Positions 32,501-46,000 of a stretch of 64,000 bases of DNA are shown here, one piece after another (positions within the stretch are counted from its first letter, which is position 1; every line of letters begins with the position of its first letter). Source of the DNA: Arion vulgaris. Taxonomy: Eukaryota; Mollusca; Gastropoda; Stylommatophora; Arionidae. The translations under genes and the position numbers were made by a program. The notes under the pieces are model-generated. The model did no database searches. It was not told the origin of the DNA and saw only the letters and a program-made list of their open reading frames with translations. The stretch lies in assembly GCA_020796225.1 (NCBI GenBank), contig CM036754.1, positions 67,324,000 through 67,387,999 on the forward strand. The letters run 5' to 3'.

Positions 32501-35500
32501 AGAACCTGTTTGTGAATACAGAAGTAATATATTTCGCAAATAGTTTATTTATCTAGTTTTTTTAATAGTTTAGTCGACAGATCATCATCACTGCACAGCG
32601 AACCAATTAGTCCATAAGTGCTCCGATCTCCTTCTCAGAATGTCTCTCAGCGTGTGACAACTAACGACACTTGTTCTAGTTTAGTCCAAGGATCATCATC
32701 ACTGCACATTGAACTAATTAATTAGTTCGTAAGTGCTACAATCTCCTCCTCGTATGTCTCTCGCTTGTGGTGACTAGCGAAATCGGTTTTATGTTGGTTT
32801 GCTATTCTTTTTCGGCTACCAGTACAGTGCTCTTGTCTAGCTACACCACACTTGACTTGGTATTCTTGCAGTCTGGTTAGTGTTGTAGATTTACCACTAT
32901 TACTTGAATCATTTACATGTCCTCTCTCCATTAGGGAATTTATTTATATCAGCCTGCTTTATTGCTGGTCCGTTTTTTTTACAGCAGTCATACCTGCAAG
33001 CGTATCGGCGCGTTAGTTTATTTTCTTACTGTTGTTTACAAGTAACATGAAGAGACTGTACAAATGATATGTATGTATTCACCTATACTTAATATGTTGT
33101 ATGATATACAATGTATGGGTGTGAAGCATGGGCGAATCAAATGTCTCGGAAAGAGTCTCTGAAAACGCTGTAACGTATCGTGTCGACACACGGGAAGATT
33201 GCAACAAGGAAGTGGGAAAAACATATATATGTGCTTTTGAATATAAGTGTTACAGCAGAGTCCTCAGTATATCATGGACAGAGAATAGAACAAATAGATA
33301 TATCCAGAAAAACTCAAAATCAAAGTAAACTGGCTGATGCTACAAATGAGTATGAAAATGGAAGTATTTTGGATATATAAAAAGACATGATGGGCTGGAG
33401 AATATCATCATGGAAGGAGGTATCCTGGCAAAGAGGAGAAGTTAAAGACCACAGAGAAAATGGATTCAGGATGTCACTGATGAGTTAACCCTTTCTCCGT
33501 TCTAAGCGATATACTGGCTATTGGTATTTTAAAAAAAAAATATTGACGGTAGCAGTGGCATCACTTCTAAATTATGAGAGAGAGAAATTCTGAAGAACTG
33601 TTAAGGTGATAATGTTCTGCTTAGTACAAGCTATTTAATAATGATATGTTATGCAGCCATATTGCTAGTTTAGCCAGTACAGATACTCACAGCTTCTTGA
33701 TATAAAGTTCCATTGTAAGCACAATGTCTGATAGACCACCGTTTGAAGCAATCTTCATGCATGGCTATTCTCTCCACAATAAAATTATGGAAGCTAATAG
33801 GGCTGGCATTCTTGTATACCGGGTGCAGCGGCTCATCTATCCATGTCAACAGGCGAGAGTATAACCTGTGGGGAAGGAGAGTAAGGGGAAGGTATTCAGT
33901 TTCTGATGTGTTTAACTCAATAAATACCGCTGGACATTTCAGTGGCATAGAGATCTGGATCAATAACATCAAAATCGATATGGTGGCTTGTCCCCATTTT
34001 TTTTTTTCCGATCCAGAAGCACTTGAGCTTTTCAGCTCTTCGGCTCGGTGCCATGGACATCGTAACCCTTCGGTTCGGTGCCACGAACACCGTAAATCTG
34101 GGGAATATGTGGCTTTTTCTGCCATCCCGCGAATTGAACCCACACACACAGAGGGATAGTCACCCGTAGTCCAACACGCTACGAACACGCTGGGCAGACG
34201 GGCGCTTGTCCCCATACAGCCATTTCTTTCACTTTGTAAGAAACTTCAAATTTTAAGATGAACTAAATCTTGTAAAATTAACATATACATTGATAGTGTG
34301 TTTGATATATTGATAGTGTGTTTGATATATTGATAGTGTGTTTGATATATTGATAGTGTGTTTGATACATTGATAGTGTGTTTGATACAATGATAGTGTG
34401 TTTGATACATTGACAATGTGTTTGATATATTGATAGTGTGTTTGATATATTGATAGTGTGTTTGATATATTGATAGTGTGTTTGATATATTGATAGTGTG
34501 TTTGATACATTGATAGTGTGTTTGATATATTAATAGTGTGTTTGATATATTGATAGTGTGTTTGATATATTGATAGTGTGTTTGATATATTGATAGTGTG
34601 TTTGATACATTGATAGTGTGTTTGATACAATGATAGTGTGTTTGATACATTGATAGTGTGTTTGATATATTGATAGTGTGTTTGATATATTGATAGTGTG
34701 TTTGATATATTGATAGTGTGTTTGATATATTGATAGTGTGTTTGATACATTGATAGTGTGTTTGATATATTGATAGTGTGTTTGATATATTGATAGTGTG
34801 TTTGTTACATTGATAGTGTGTTTGATACATTGATAGTGTGTTTGATACATTGATAGTGTGTTTGATATATTGATAGTGTGTTTGATATATTGATAGTGTG
34901 TTTGATATATTGATAGTGTGTTTGATACATTGATAGTGTGTTTGATATATTAATAGTGTGTTTGATATATTGATAGTGTGTTTGATATATTGATAGTGTG
35001 TTTGATATATTGATAGTGTGTTTGATACATTGATAGTGTGTTTGATATATTGATAGTGTGTTTGATACATTGATAGTGTGTTTGATACATTGATAGTGTG
35101 TTTGATACATTGATAGTGTGTTTGATACATTGGTAGTGTGTTTGATACAATGATAGTGTGTTTGCTGATATATATATCGTACTACGCAGATATATATCGT
35201 AATACCAACTACGCAGACGAAACACGTAAAAACAAAGAACTATACATGTTCAAATTACAAAAATAATATAAAGCGACGTTTCGACCAAAAAGCCGTTATC
35301 AAGAAAATGATATAAAAGAAGCAAAGAAATTGACATACTGTGTGCCAGACATAGCATATAGTCCCAGATAATAAATCCATAACGACCCTATATTTATGTA
35401 ATGCATACAAACATCTGTGACCCGCACACCACCATGTAATAACATTTGTATTGTTTGAACATGACAAAAGATATTTTTATCAATGGAGAGAAAGTAGAAA

Positions 35501-38500
35501 ATGTGAACAATTTTGAATATCTTGGTTCACTTCTAACAACAGATGGAAATGGGATGAAGGAAATTAAAAGAAGAACAAACATGGCTTTACAAAAATTAAA
35601 CAACTCAAAACAGTATGGAAGGGAACTGATAAGAAAACAAAGATCAAAATACTAAGAGTATGCATATTCCCAGTGGCAACGTATGGATGTGAAGCATGGA
35701 CATTTAATAAAGCAGTGGAAAAACATATAAGTGCTTTTGAATATGTGTTACAGAAGAATCCTTCGTTTATCTTGGACAGAGAAGAGAACAAATAGATCTA
35801 TCCAGAAAGAACTCAAAATCAAAGAAAACTGGCTGATGCTACAAATAAGAAAGAGAAAATTTAGATATTTTGGACATATAAAAAGACATGAAGGGCTGGA
35901 GAAGACCATCATGGAAGGAGGCATAACGGCAAAGAGAAGAAGAGGAAGACCACGGAGAAGATGGATTCAGGATGTAACTGATTGTTTGAACATGACGGCT
36001 GCAGAGGCAGAACATCTGGCCTATGAGAGAGAGAAATTCCGGAGGACTGTTGGGGTGGCAAAGTTCTGCTCAGGACAAGCTTTTGATGATGATGATGATG
36101 ATGATTGTTTGCTTATTACGTCAAATACCTGCTTACAGGTTCACGAAGACAGATGATAATTTTAGTGTTTGGGTTGAGACGATAAATGATATCAGCATTT
36201 GTGTATCTTGGTTCTGACAATCCTTCATTACCCTCATAACATGGCCAGTTCAATGACCCCCACACATAGCAAGGAGTACCGTCCCCTGTAAGAAACATAC
36301 GAGTTATTTCCCTTATCAAGAAAATACTATAGTTGTCATATTTATTGATAAGAAAGCAAACATATGAAAAGCATGTAGTATTAGAATGGATAATTTCTTC
36401 TGCGTTCTCACTAGATTTTGATTTCGGATTCTCTAATAAAGGCAGCTGTCTGCCTCAGATAATCAGCCACGCCATACAGTTTGTCTTGGACGCTAGTGTA
36501 AGTGGGCCACCTCTTTCTTCTCAAGTCTGCATACTGGGAGCAATTCTGTAGGATATAATTCCTATGATTTCTGCTTCCCCGTTTGTGCCGACCTCTTCCG
36601 CAGTAAGTTTTGGCCACCCTCGTGATGGTAGGTCTGACATTCTTACTGCGAGGCTAAATCTCCGAGGCAGATTGGCGACCGTAGAATCCATTAACCCATT
36701 CCTCATTGTGAGGGTCGTTGCACCATGTTATGCGCCTTACGACCTGGTGCATCCGTTTTCTGCAAGCATTTGTTTCGGGTTACCATTCCCTAGCGGACAC
36801 ATCCATCCGATTTCAGCCAAATCTCCTTAGTCGCCTCTTACGACATGCGTGGCAGGCAACAGAGGTTCTATTCTTTACACCCCAAATTTGGGCCCTGTAA
36901 CCACTCGGGTGGAAGACGAAATCAAGACCACGTAAAACACGGATAGATGTCATAGCAAATCCGTCAAAAGCAAAAATAATTATTATCAAAGATATTAGAA
37001 CAGCGCAAGACAAAATCATAAAACAACGACACCGCGCAACAATCTCTTAGCAGTGTGACACTTGAACAACAACCCGGTAGCAGTGTGACAACACTGAACA
37101 ACAACCCGGTAGCAGTGTGACAACACTGAACAACAACCGTAGCAGTGGACGACAAAGAAGAAGAAGTCTGAGAAAAGGTGAATTGGTTGATATTATTATA
37201 TGTCCATTTAATGTTACACAAATTATCATAATATGTTCGCCAGAGTGGTTACCGGGCCCAAATTTGGGGTGTAAAGAATAGAACCACTGTTACCTGCCAC
37301 GCATGTCGTAAGAGGCGAGTAAGGAGGTTTGGATGAAATCGGATGCATGTGTCCTAAACTGTAGAAGTCTATGTGTTTAGGGCCTACCAAACCAGTGTAC
37401 AACGTATACACGTTCTTGGCAAAGATCAAACATATCACAAAAGTGATTAAAATTGGTCGTAACAAACGAACGCAAAGAAGAAGAAGCATAACATGTAATC
37501 TGTTAATTTAATGTTACATAAGTTATCATAATTTGTTGATATGTTAATTTAATGTTACATAAGTTATCATAATTTGTTGATATGTTAATTTAGCTCTTTC
37601 CCGCTTTAAGCCCACACTGCGCCACGGCGGAAGTCCGTTGCACTCTATTAGCCGTACACTAAGACATAGAGTTGCTTCCCTTATGAGAAGTCTTTCTAGT
37701 TCTACTTCTACTGTTTTACTTTACTACTTTTCAACCTTGTTATTCTATTAGGTTGTCCAGTTTTCTTCAATTTAATATATAATTATATATATATGTGTGT
37801 TTATTTATTGATGAGTAGTTGGGATGGTAATTTTTTAATATTTTTACCTCCTTGAATTATCTGCTTAAAACTTGAGGAAATAACTGCGGGTGGAAAGAGT
37901 TAATGTGACATACATTATCATAATTCAATAGCTTGCCCTGAACAGAGCGCTGTCACCATAACAGTTTTTCGTAATTTCTCTCTTTTATAGGCCAAATGTC
38001 CCATCTCTGCAACTGTCACGCTCAAACCATCAGTCACATCCTGAATCTATTTTCTCCGTGGTCGTCCACTTCTCATCTTTGATGTCTCTTTCCAATTTCG
38101 TTTTCTCCAAATGTACACAAATAAAAATGTTTGATGAGGGACATCTTCTTCCATATTGGTCTTCTCCAAATGTACACAAATAAAAATGTTTGACATACAA
38201 ACCTGTGATTTTCCGACTGTAGCCATTTTTGTTGAAATCTGCTTCAATCTTCGTGCTCATATCTTTAAACATGTCGGTGTAGTTTTGTATAAATCCTGTT
38301 TGGAAAATAGAAATATATAGATAGATTAGATAGATAGGGGTCAAAAGGCTCATGAGGTCATAGTGGTAACATGAGCCAGGGCTGGAGGCGCGCTAGCAAG
38401 ACCCTGCCCTAACCTCCACGGTGACCCTGAAACAGACTCTGGTTCTGGTCTGGCTAAGAGGGCAGGGATCGGGAGAAAAAACTACTGGTAGTGGTAGCAG

Positions 38501-39971
38501 TGCAAGTACGGAAATACGATAAAGATACATACAAATAAAATGCACAAATCTCTGACCGATGTCCAGAAGATATGTGCCCAAGTCCTGAACGCAAAGAAAC
38601 AGCAACGAAACGTCTCAGACATGGATGAGAGGTGCATCCAGTGACCAAACGAATGCCCACGTAGGCGAAGCTCGAAGCCCTGAGGAGAGGGCAAACATTG
38701 CCAGCCCGTCGGCAAGAATAAATAAGACAGGACAGTAACGAATAAAAATCTACCCTCGTGTTGGTGCGAGAGAAGATTGCAGCTCACCCGCACTGGTAGC
38801 CTGGTGCAGATACATGTACTGGGCGAGGTTTGCCAGCGCAAGAACAAGTTGCGTTTAGTGCATAACGAAACTACCCGCCCTGGAAAAACCGTGCAAGGTA
38901 CTGTGCGATTAAAATTAACATTCCCGGAAGAACTGAGGTTGGTGATGCCCAACGGAACTGCCAGCCTTGGGGCAACCGGGCAAGGTTTGATTCCAGTCGT
39001 AACTAACATCCCCGGAATAACCGGGGCGGGTGATGGCGGCGAGCGCAAAACCCTCAGTTACGCTGATAGCGCCGACTGAAACGACCCTCTACATTGTTTG
39101 TACTCGGCCCCATGCCAGTACTTTCGAGGTCAATTGCAAATTGCCACGTACCGATACGCGTCTAGAAAAGGCTGAGAATGTTCCTTCCCCGGATCAAACT
39201 CAAAAATGAACGGTAAAGCAAGGCCGACATTGTACGGATCAAACAGGAAGTTCGGTCTGAACATTGGCGAGGCCGATACTTTACACGGTGTCTTATACGA
39301 GTAAGACGCCGTCGAGGATAAGCTTACAAGCCCCGAGAATATTCTCAGTCAGAACAGGCATAAACAGCGTAACTCACTGTCCCGGCGTAGATCACAAAGC
39401 CCAAAAAATACGGCAAAGCTGATCGTACCCTAGGAAAGCTCACCTAGTAAATCAAAAGCTGGCTGAAAACGAACACCCCACCGAAGGATAAGCAACTGGG
39501 CTCCAATAGGTGCTGAAGGCTGGTGCACATACATTACGTTCTGTTGGCGGTTTATATATCACAATGAGAATGATTAAAACAGGCCCAGAACGATCGAAGA
39601 AGAAGAAGATAGATAGATAGACAGACCAGACAGACTGATAAATAGATGGATAGATAGATGGATAGATAGATAGATGGATGGATAGATGGATGGATGGATG
39701 GATCGATGGATGGATAGATGGATGGATAGATGGATGGATAGATGGATGGATAGATGGATGGATAGATGAGATGGATAGATTAGATGGATAGATGGATGGA
39801 TAGATGGATGGATAGATGGATGGATAGATAGATGGATGGATAGATGGATGGATGGATGGATGGATGGATAGATGGATGGATGGATGGATGGATGGATGGA
39901 TGGATGGATGGATGGATGGATGGATGGATGGATGGATGGATAGATGGATAGATAGATAGATAGATAGATAG

Positions 39972-40046
<75 letters not shown>

Positions 40047-43000
40047 GGGGGTATCTGTGGCTGAGTGGTTAAACCCTTTGCCTTGCGAGTCGAAGGTCGT
40101 GGGTTCGAATCCGGACAGCCTCGTTCTGTTCACGAGTGCAGTTTTTTCCAGAGGCTCCTAGGATTGTTGCTGGAGCTACGGAGTTCGTGCTTTCTGCAAT
40201 ACTCTCGGCAGGTGGCATGCCATTTCTGCGGAGAGGGACAATTACATATGGGGTAAAATCTGGTGCAATGAAGTCAATCCTTCAGATTAAAAACCCTTTT
40301 TATTTAGATATATAGATAGTTAGATAGACTAGACAGACATACTGGCAAGCACAGGCAGACATACAGACATACATGTGGAAGATACAAACATAACCTACTC
40401 ATGTCTTCAGCAAAACGATTGTAGTCAAACCAATGTTTTTCTTTCCATCCTGTGGCAAGTACATCCGGGTGATGTGCTAATTTATAATACAAATCAGAAG
40501 TTCCGCATTTGCTGAAACCGGCTATGTAAAAATAAGGTACACACCGGAACACGCCATTATCCATCCAACAAGGGTTTTTAGTTTGGCTGTTGTAGTTATA
40601 GCTGCCCTATTGGAGTATGGGATATTTTATTTATTTATATATATATCAGATTCAAGATAAATATAGAGACATGTGGTTATAGATTTCACATTACATACAT
40701 TCGCCAGCTATTCGCATGGTTCGTTATTCGAAAGGACACGGTTTGGATGGTTTTATGAATCGTTTGTCAACTAAAGGGCAGTAATATAAGGAAAGCCATA
40801 GTTTTTGTGGCTATGTTGTTGAACCGTTGTCTGCCGTTACGAAGGTGTGTTCGAACCTAGGCAACGCCGTTATGTTCACGAGTGCAGTTTTTCCAGAAAA
40901 AAGCAGCAAATAAACCATTGTATCATCGTCATCAAGTAGCTTGTCACTTCCGGAACTTGCTCCCTGACAGCAGTCTGAAAAACCTCTCTTCTGTGCAAAC
41001 TGACCGGCGTCAACAGCAGTCATTCCCAGATCGTCAATGACATCTTGCACCCATCGTCTTCTAGGTCTTCCTCTCATTCTTCTTCCAGGCACAATTTCCT
41101 CCAAAATTATTTTCTTTAGGCATTCATGTGGTTTGATGTGTCCGAAATATTTTATTTTCCTAGTTTTTATGCTTTTTAACTCCTTGTGGACTAAACGCCA
41201 CACTACGTGGCTTTGGGTTGACGGCTTTTACCAGGAGCCACATTAAAGGGCGTTTTTATTCTAAAAACAAAAGGCTGTGAAAAACATAGCTTTGTCCTAG
41301 TCCCTCTCTCTCTCTTTAGCCTGTAACCTATGGCTTTAGGGCAACAACAAACATACACCATTCTTCCCTGTTCATGGCCTTCCTCTGTATTGTGTTTCAG
41401 CTATGATTCATTTCCTTCAGCTCTTGCTCTATCGTTTTCCTCCAGGTTGTCTTGGGTCTTCCACGCTTTCGCCTACCCTCTGGAGTCCATCTCAGTGCAG
41501 TTTTCGTGTCGGAGCCAGTCTCCATGCGCATCACATGTCAATCCATCTCCAGCGTCGTCTTCGGATGATAGTGCCCATATTCTCTTGTTGGCATCGTGCA
41601 AGCAATTCTTGATTCGAGATAGTAGTCGACCAGTACACGCGTAAGATTTTCGCAGACAAGTTGTATGAAAGGCGGAGAGTCTGGACATATCCTGTTCTGT
41701 CATTCTCCAGCATTCCGATCCGTACAGCAATGTTGACAACACACAGCTGTTATAGATACTAGTCTTGGTTCTGATGCTGTATTGGGCAGATTCCAGGCGG
41801 TCTGAAGAGTCATGAATGCACTTCGTGCCTTACTCAGTCTGTTTTTAATGTCAGATCCAGCGCCTCCTTCATTGCTAATAACACTTCCAAGGTATGTGAA
41901 AGCGGTTGTATCTCGGAGGTTTTACCTTCTAGTTTGACTGGTGCTGGGGTTGCTATGTTCAAAGTCATTACTTCAGTTTTCTTCTGATTTATTTTCAGCC
42001 CAACCATCTCACTATATTGGTTAAGGCGGCAGGTCTTTTCCTGGATATCTCTATATGTATGAGATAGGAGTAGAGTGCGATGTCATCTGCAAAATCTAGG
42101 TCTTCCAGAGTGGATGTGAGCGTCCATCTAATACCTCTTGCCTCAAGTCCTAGTCCACTAAACTCTTTAGTGGACTAGGTAACTCTTTAGTGCCCTAGTC
42201 CACTAAAGAGTTAATATAACTCTCTTAAATATAAAGCTGTTGCAGAACAGATGCGTTTGTTCGTTTCTCTTTCCGTGACATTCTAAGTACTCTTCTGTAG
42301 CATTCTGCATTCAAAGGCATTAATGATCTTCTCTGCCGTTTTGTCAACGGTCCACGTCTCACAACCATTTGCTGCAAAGGGAAAAACACAGGCTCTTAAA
42401 CACTTGATTGTTGTAACCTTGTTATACAAAGTGGTATATAGAGCAATACGGTGTTAGACCTGTATTTTTTATTGATAGTCGGAACACGATGGGTGATGTG
42501 GTCAACTTCACGCCGGCCGCCTTTACATCCCAGTGCTTTTGCTGGTAGCCAATTGAGGCTGAGTCGACCTGAGAACCGTTACGATCGGAAACAATTCCAC
42601 GTATACTGTGGGATTGACGGAGCTACGAAGTCCGTGATTTGTTCAATACTCTCGGCAGGTGACGTGACATTTCTGAGGAGAGTAACCGAGCCATATTTGG
42701 TAAAATAGGTGCAATGAAGTAAACCCTTCAGTTTTAGTCTCTTTCTTCGACCATATGCTGTCAGGGTTCGCAAGGGGAGCAAATAATAGTACGACTGTTA
42801 CCTACAAGACATTTCCTAAGAGACGAATACGGTAGGGGAGTAGGGAAACTAACCTAGTAAATAAAAAGCGTCGTAGAAATCGAATGTGCTGACCTACTTG
42901 TAGGCTTATAACTGGCACAACGTACGATCACTCTTATTCTCAAGTGACATACAAATCACACAGAGTTGTCGATATGGAGTGTTCAAAGAAGAAGGTTTCT

Positions 43001-46000
43001 CTCTATATGAGGTCAGCTGTACGATCAATTTAACTAGCTCAAGCAGGAAAGTGGAGAAAGCCATTACATCTTATGCGAATTCGTGTCTGGAAGAACAAAA
43101 TAAGCGACGTAATACAAAACGACAAAGAGATAGTTATAGATTTGATGAGGATCGTTGCAGATCACCATCATAATAATTACAACTAGGGCCGTGTGGTATA
43201 TTTTCTCAGCATGATGCAAGTTTTCAAAACGCCACCTCTTAAATGTTTTTTTTCCATTAAAATAACCTTCAATTGTAATTATGATTTTGCTGCTTATGCA
43301 CCCTTACCTTACGAGTTCCGCCTGATTCGACCGCCTCTCTGTATTACAGCATGCAGGCCTGATTACAACCATCATAATAATTACCACTATCATAATAATT
43401 ACCACTATCATAATAATTACCACTATCATAATAATTACCACTATCATAATAATTACCACTATCATAATAATTATCACTATCATAATAATTACCACTATCA
43501 TAATAATTACACAATTTAGAACATCATTGCTGGATGTCCGTGCATACAGAGGGGCAGATGTAGAAGTGATCATAATTTATGCATAGGTAAATTGAAACTG
43601 AAATTGAAAATTCACCATACTAAAAAAGAACAACTGTAAATAGACAGTCAAAGACTACAAAATAATGAGGTAAAGAGGAATATCAGCTCGAACTTAAGAA
43701 TAGGTTCGAGTTACTCAATGGTGAAAATGAACAGAATATTGAAGACAAATGGACTAAGATAAAGGACACACTATTGGGGGCAGCAAATAGTAGCGCAGGA
43801 TTAAAGACGAAAGACAGAAAACCCTGGATAAGCGATGACACCTGGAAATGTATTCAAGAAAGAAGAAAGATGAAACTAGCAATATTTAATACTAAGGATG
43901 CAACAGATGAAATCCAAGCTAAAGAGGAATATAGACTAAAAGGCAAGGAAGTGAAAAGAGCAGCTAGAAGAGATAAAAGAGCATATGTCAATCGACTGGC
44001 CGAAGAAGGGAAAAGGCAGCTAAGACTGGAAACAGTAAAATGATATACAACACACTAAAACAACTTACTGGAACATTTGTTTCAAAGGGTGGCCCAATCA
44101 AGAGTAAAGATGGTAAAGTTCTAACATCAGATACCGAGCAGAAGAAAAGATGGGCAGAACATTTTGAAGAAATATGAAATAGACCTGATCCACCAGTACT
44201 ACTCAAGTTTGACGAAGAGGCAAGAAACAGCTCCCTACCAATTAACGAAGAAATGATAAGTGTAGCTGAGGTCAAGGAGGTAATCAATTCCTTGATAAAC
44301 AATAAGGCAGCAGGTGATGACAACATTACTGCAGAAATGCTCAAAGCGGCTGATGATACAACTATTAGCCAGGTGCAAGAACTATTTAATAAAGTATGGG
44401 AAGAAGAAACTGTCCCAGATCAATGGAAGAAGGAATAATTGTTAAGATCCCCCAAAAGGTGATCTCAAAGATTGCAACAACTGGAGAGGGATCAACCTAT
44501 TATCAGTAATGACCAAGACTTTCTGCAAAATCATTCTTAATAGAATCAAAGGAGCAGTGGACACAACCCTGAGAGAAGAACAAGCTGGTTTTAGACCTGG
44601 GAGAAGCTGCTTAGACCAAATAATTACCCTACGACTAATTTTGGAGGAACATATTGAGAAGCAACAACCACTCATACTAAATTTCATCGATTTTAAAAAA
44701 GCCATTGATAGTCTACACAGAATCTCTCTGTGGAATATTCTGAGATGCTATGGAATACCAGACAAAATAATAAACATTATAAAGAGCCTCTATGATGGTT
44801 CACAGTGTGCAGTTCGCACTGATGGTGGACACAGCGACTGGTTTATGGTTGAAACCGGAGTAAAGCAAGGCTGTATTCTATCTCCGCTATTGTTTGGAGT
44901 GGCCATTGACTGGGTGATGCGAAAATGTTGCAGGGGCGAAACTGGCATTGATTGGGTAGAAAATAGTCAACTAGAAGATTTGGATTTTGCAGATGATATT
45001 GCCTTGTTAAGTAGAAACAACCAAGATATGCAAGAAAAACAGACAACTTGTCATCTATAGCATCAAAAGTTGGACTGCAGATAAGCTATGAAAAAACAAA
45101 TATAATGAAGACACCTATGGCAAGTAATGCAGATATCACACTGGAATCTAAAATGATAAAAATAACAGAGCAGTTCACCTATTTGGGTAGCAATTTTGAT
45201 TGCACAGGAAATGTTAAAAAGAAATTATGATACGAATTGGCAAAGCAACATCAGCTTTTAAAAGTCTAAATAAAATATGGAACTGCAAGTTATATAGTAT
45301 TAAAACTAAATTACGAATTTTCAATTCAAATGTTGTATCAATCCTAACATATGCCAGCAGAGTTGGAAAATGACTAAAGATATAGAAAGCAAGTTGAATG
45401 CATTTGAAAATAGATGTCTGCGAAAAATAATGAATATAAAATGGAACGAATTCAGGAGAAGTGATGAAATCAGAGACATGTCTGGTCAACCACTAGTGAC
45501 AACTGTTATAAGAAAGAGAAGATGGAGATATGTTGGGCACGCCTTGAGGAGAAATGATCAACGAATATCAAAGCAGGCATTGAAGTGGGATGCAAGGGTT
45601 CAAGAAAGAGAGGTCGACCTAAGGAGAACCTGAAGCGAACTTTGCTGAGAGAGGCAAGAAATATCGGTCTCAGTTCCATGGGGAGATTGAGCGAGTTGCC
45701 CAGGATAGAACGGTATGGAAAAATTACTTGCAGGCCCTATGTAACGTATAACGGTACAGGAGGAATTATTATTATTTATAATAATTATCACTATCATAAT
45801 AATTACCACCATCATAATAATTACCAGCATCATAATAATTACCACTATCATAATAATTACCAACATCATAATAATTACCACTATCATAATAATTACCAAC
45901 ATCATAATAATTACCACTATCATAATAATTACCAACATCATAATAATTACCACTATCATAAATTACCACTTTATCTAATAATTACCACTATCATAATATT

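Noticed and set aside
34246..35130. Minus-strand frame of nearly 300 codons (YQTHYQ-type repeats)
   Set aside because: It is a by-product of the 20-bp array. All three minus frames are open over long parts for the same reason.
36129..36140. Alternative exon 5 donor CCT|GTAAGC
   Set aside because: It looks stronger than AG|GTATTT, but using it would drop Val-Ser and break the phase into exon 6. The chosen donor restores the family motif REPVSRLYS.
40056..40130. tRNA gene candidates at SINE heads (3648, 13995, 40056, 16318, 63395)
   Set aside because: A- and B-box-like motifs are present, but acceptor stems do not pair and each continues into a shared SINE body found several times.
42160..42215. 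Possible regulatory hairpin from GTCCACTAAAGAGTTA repeats
   Set aside because: They are short duplications inside a decayed LINE; nothing links them to a gene.
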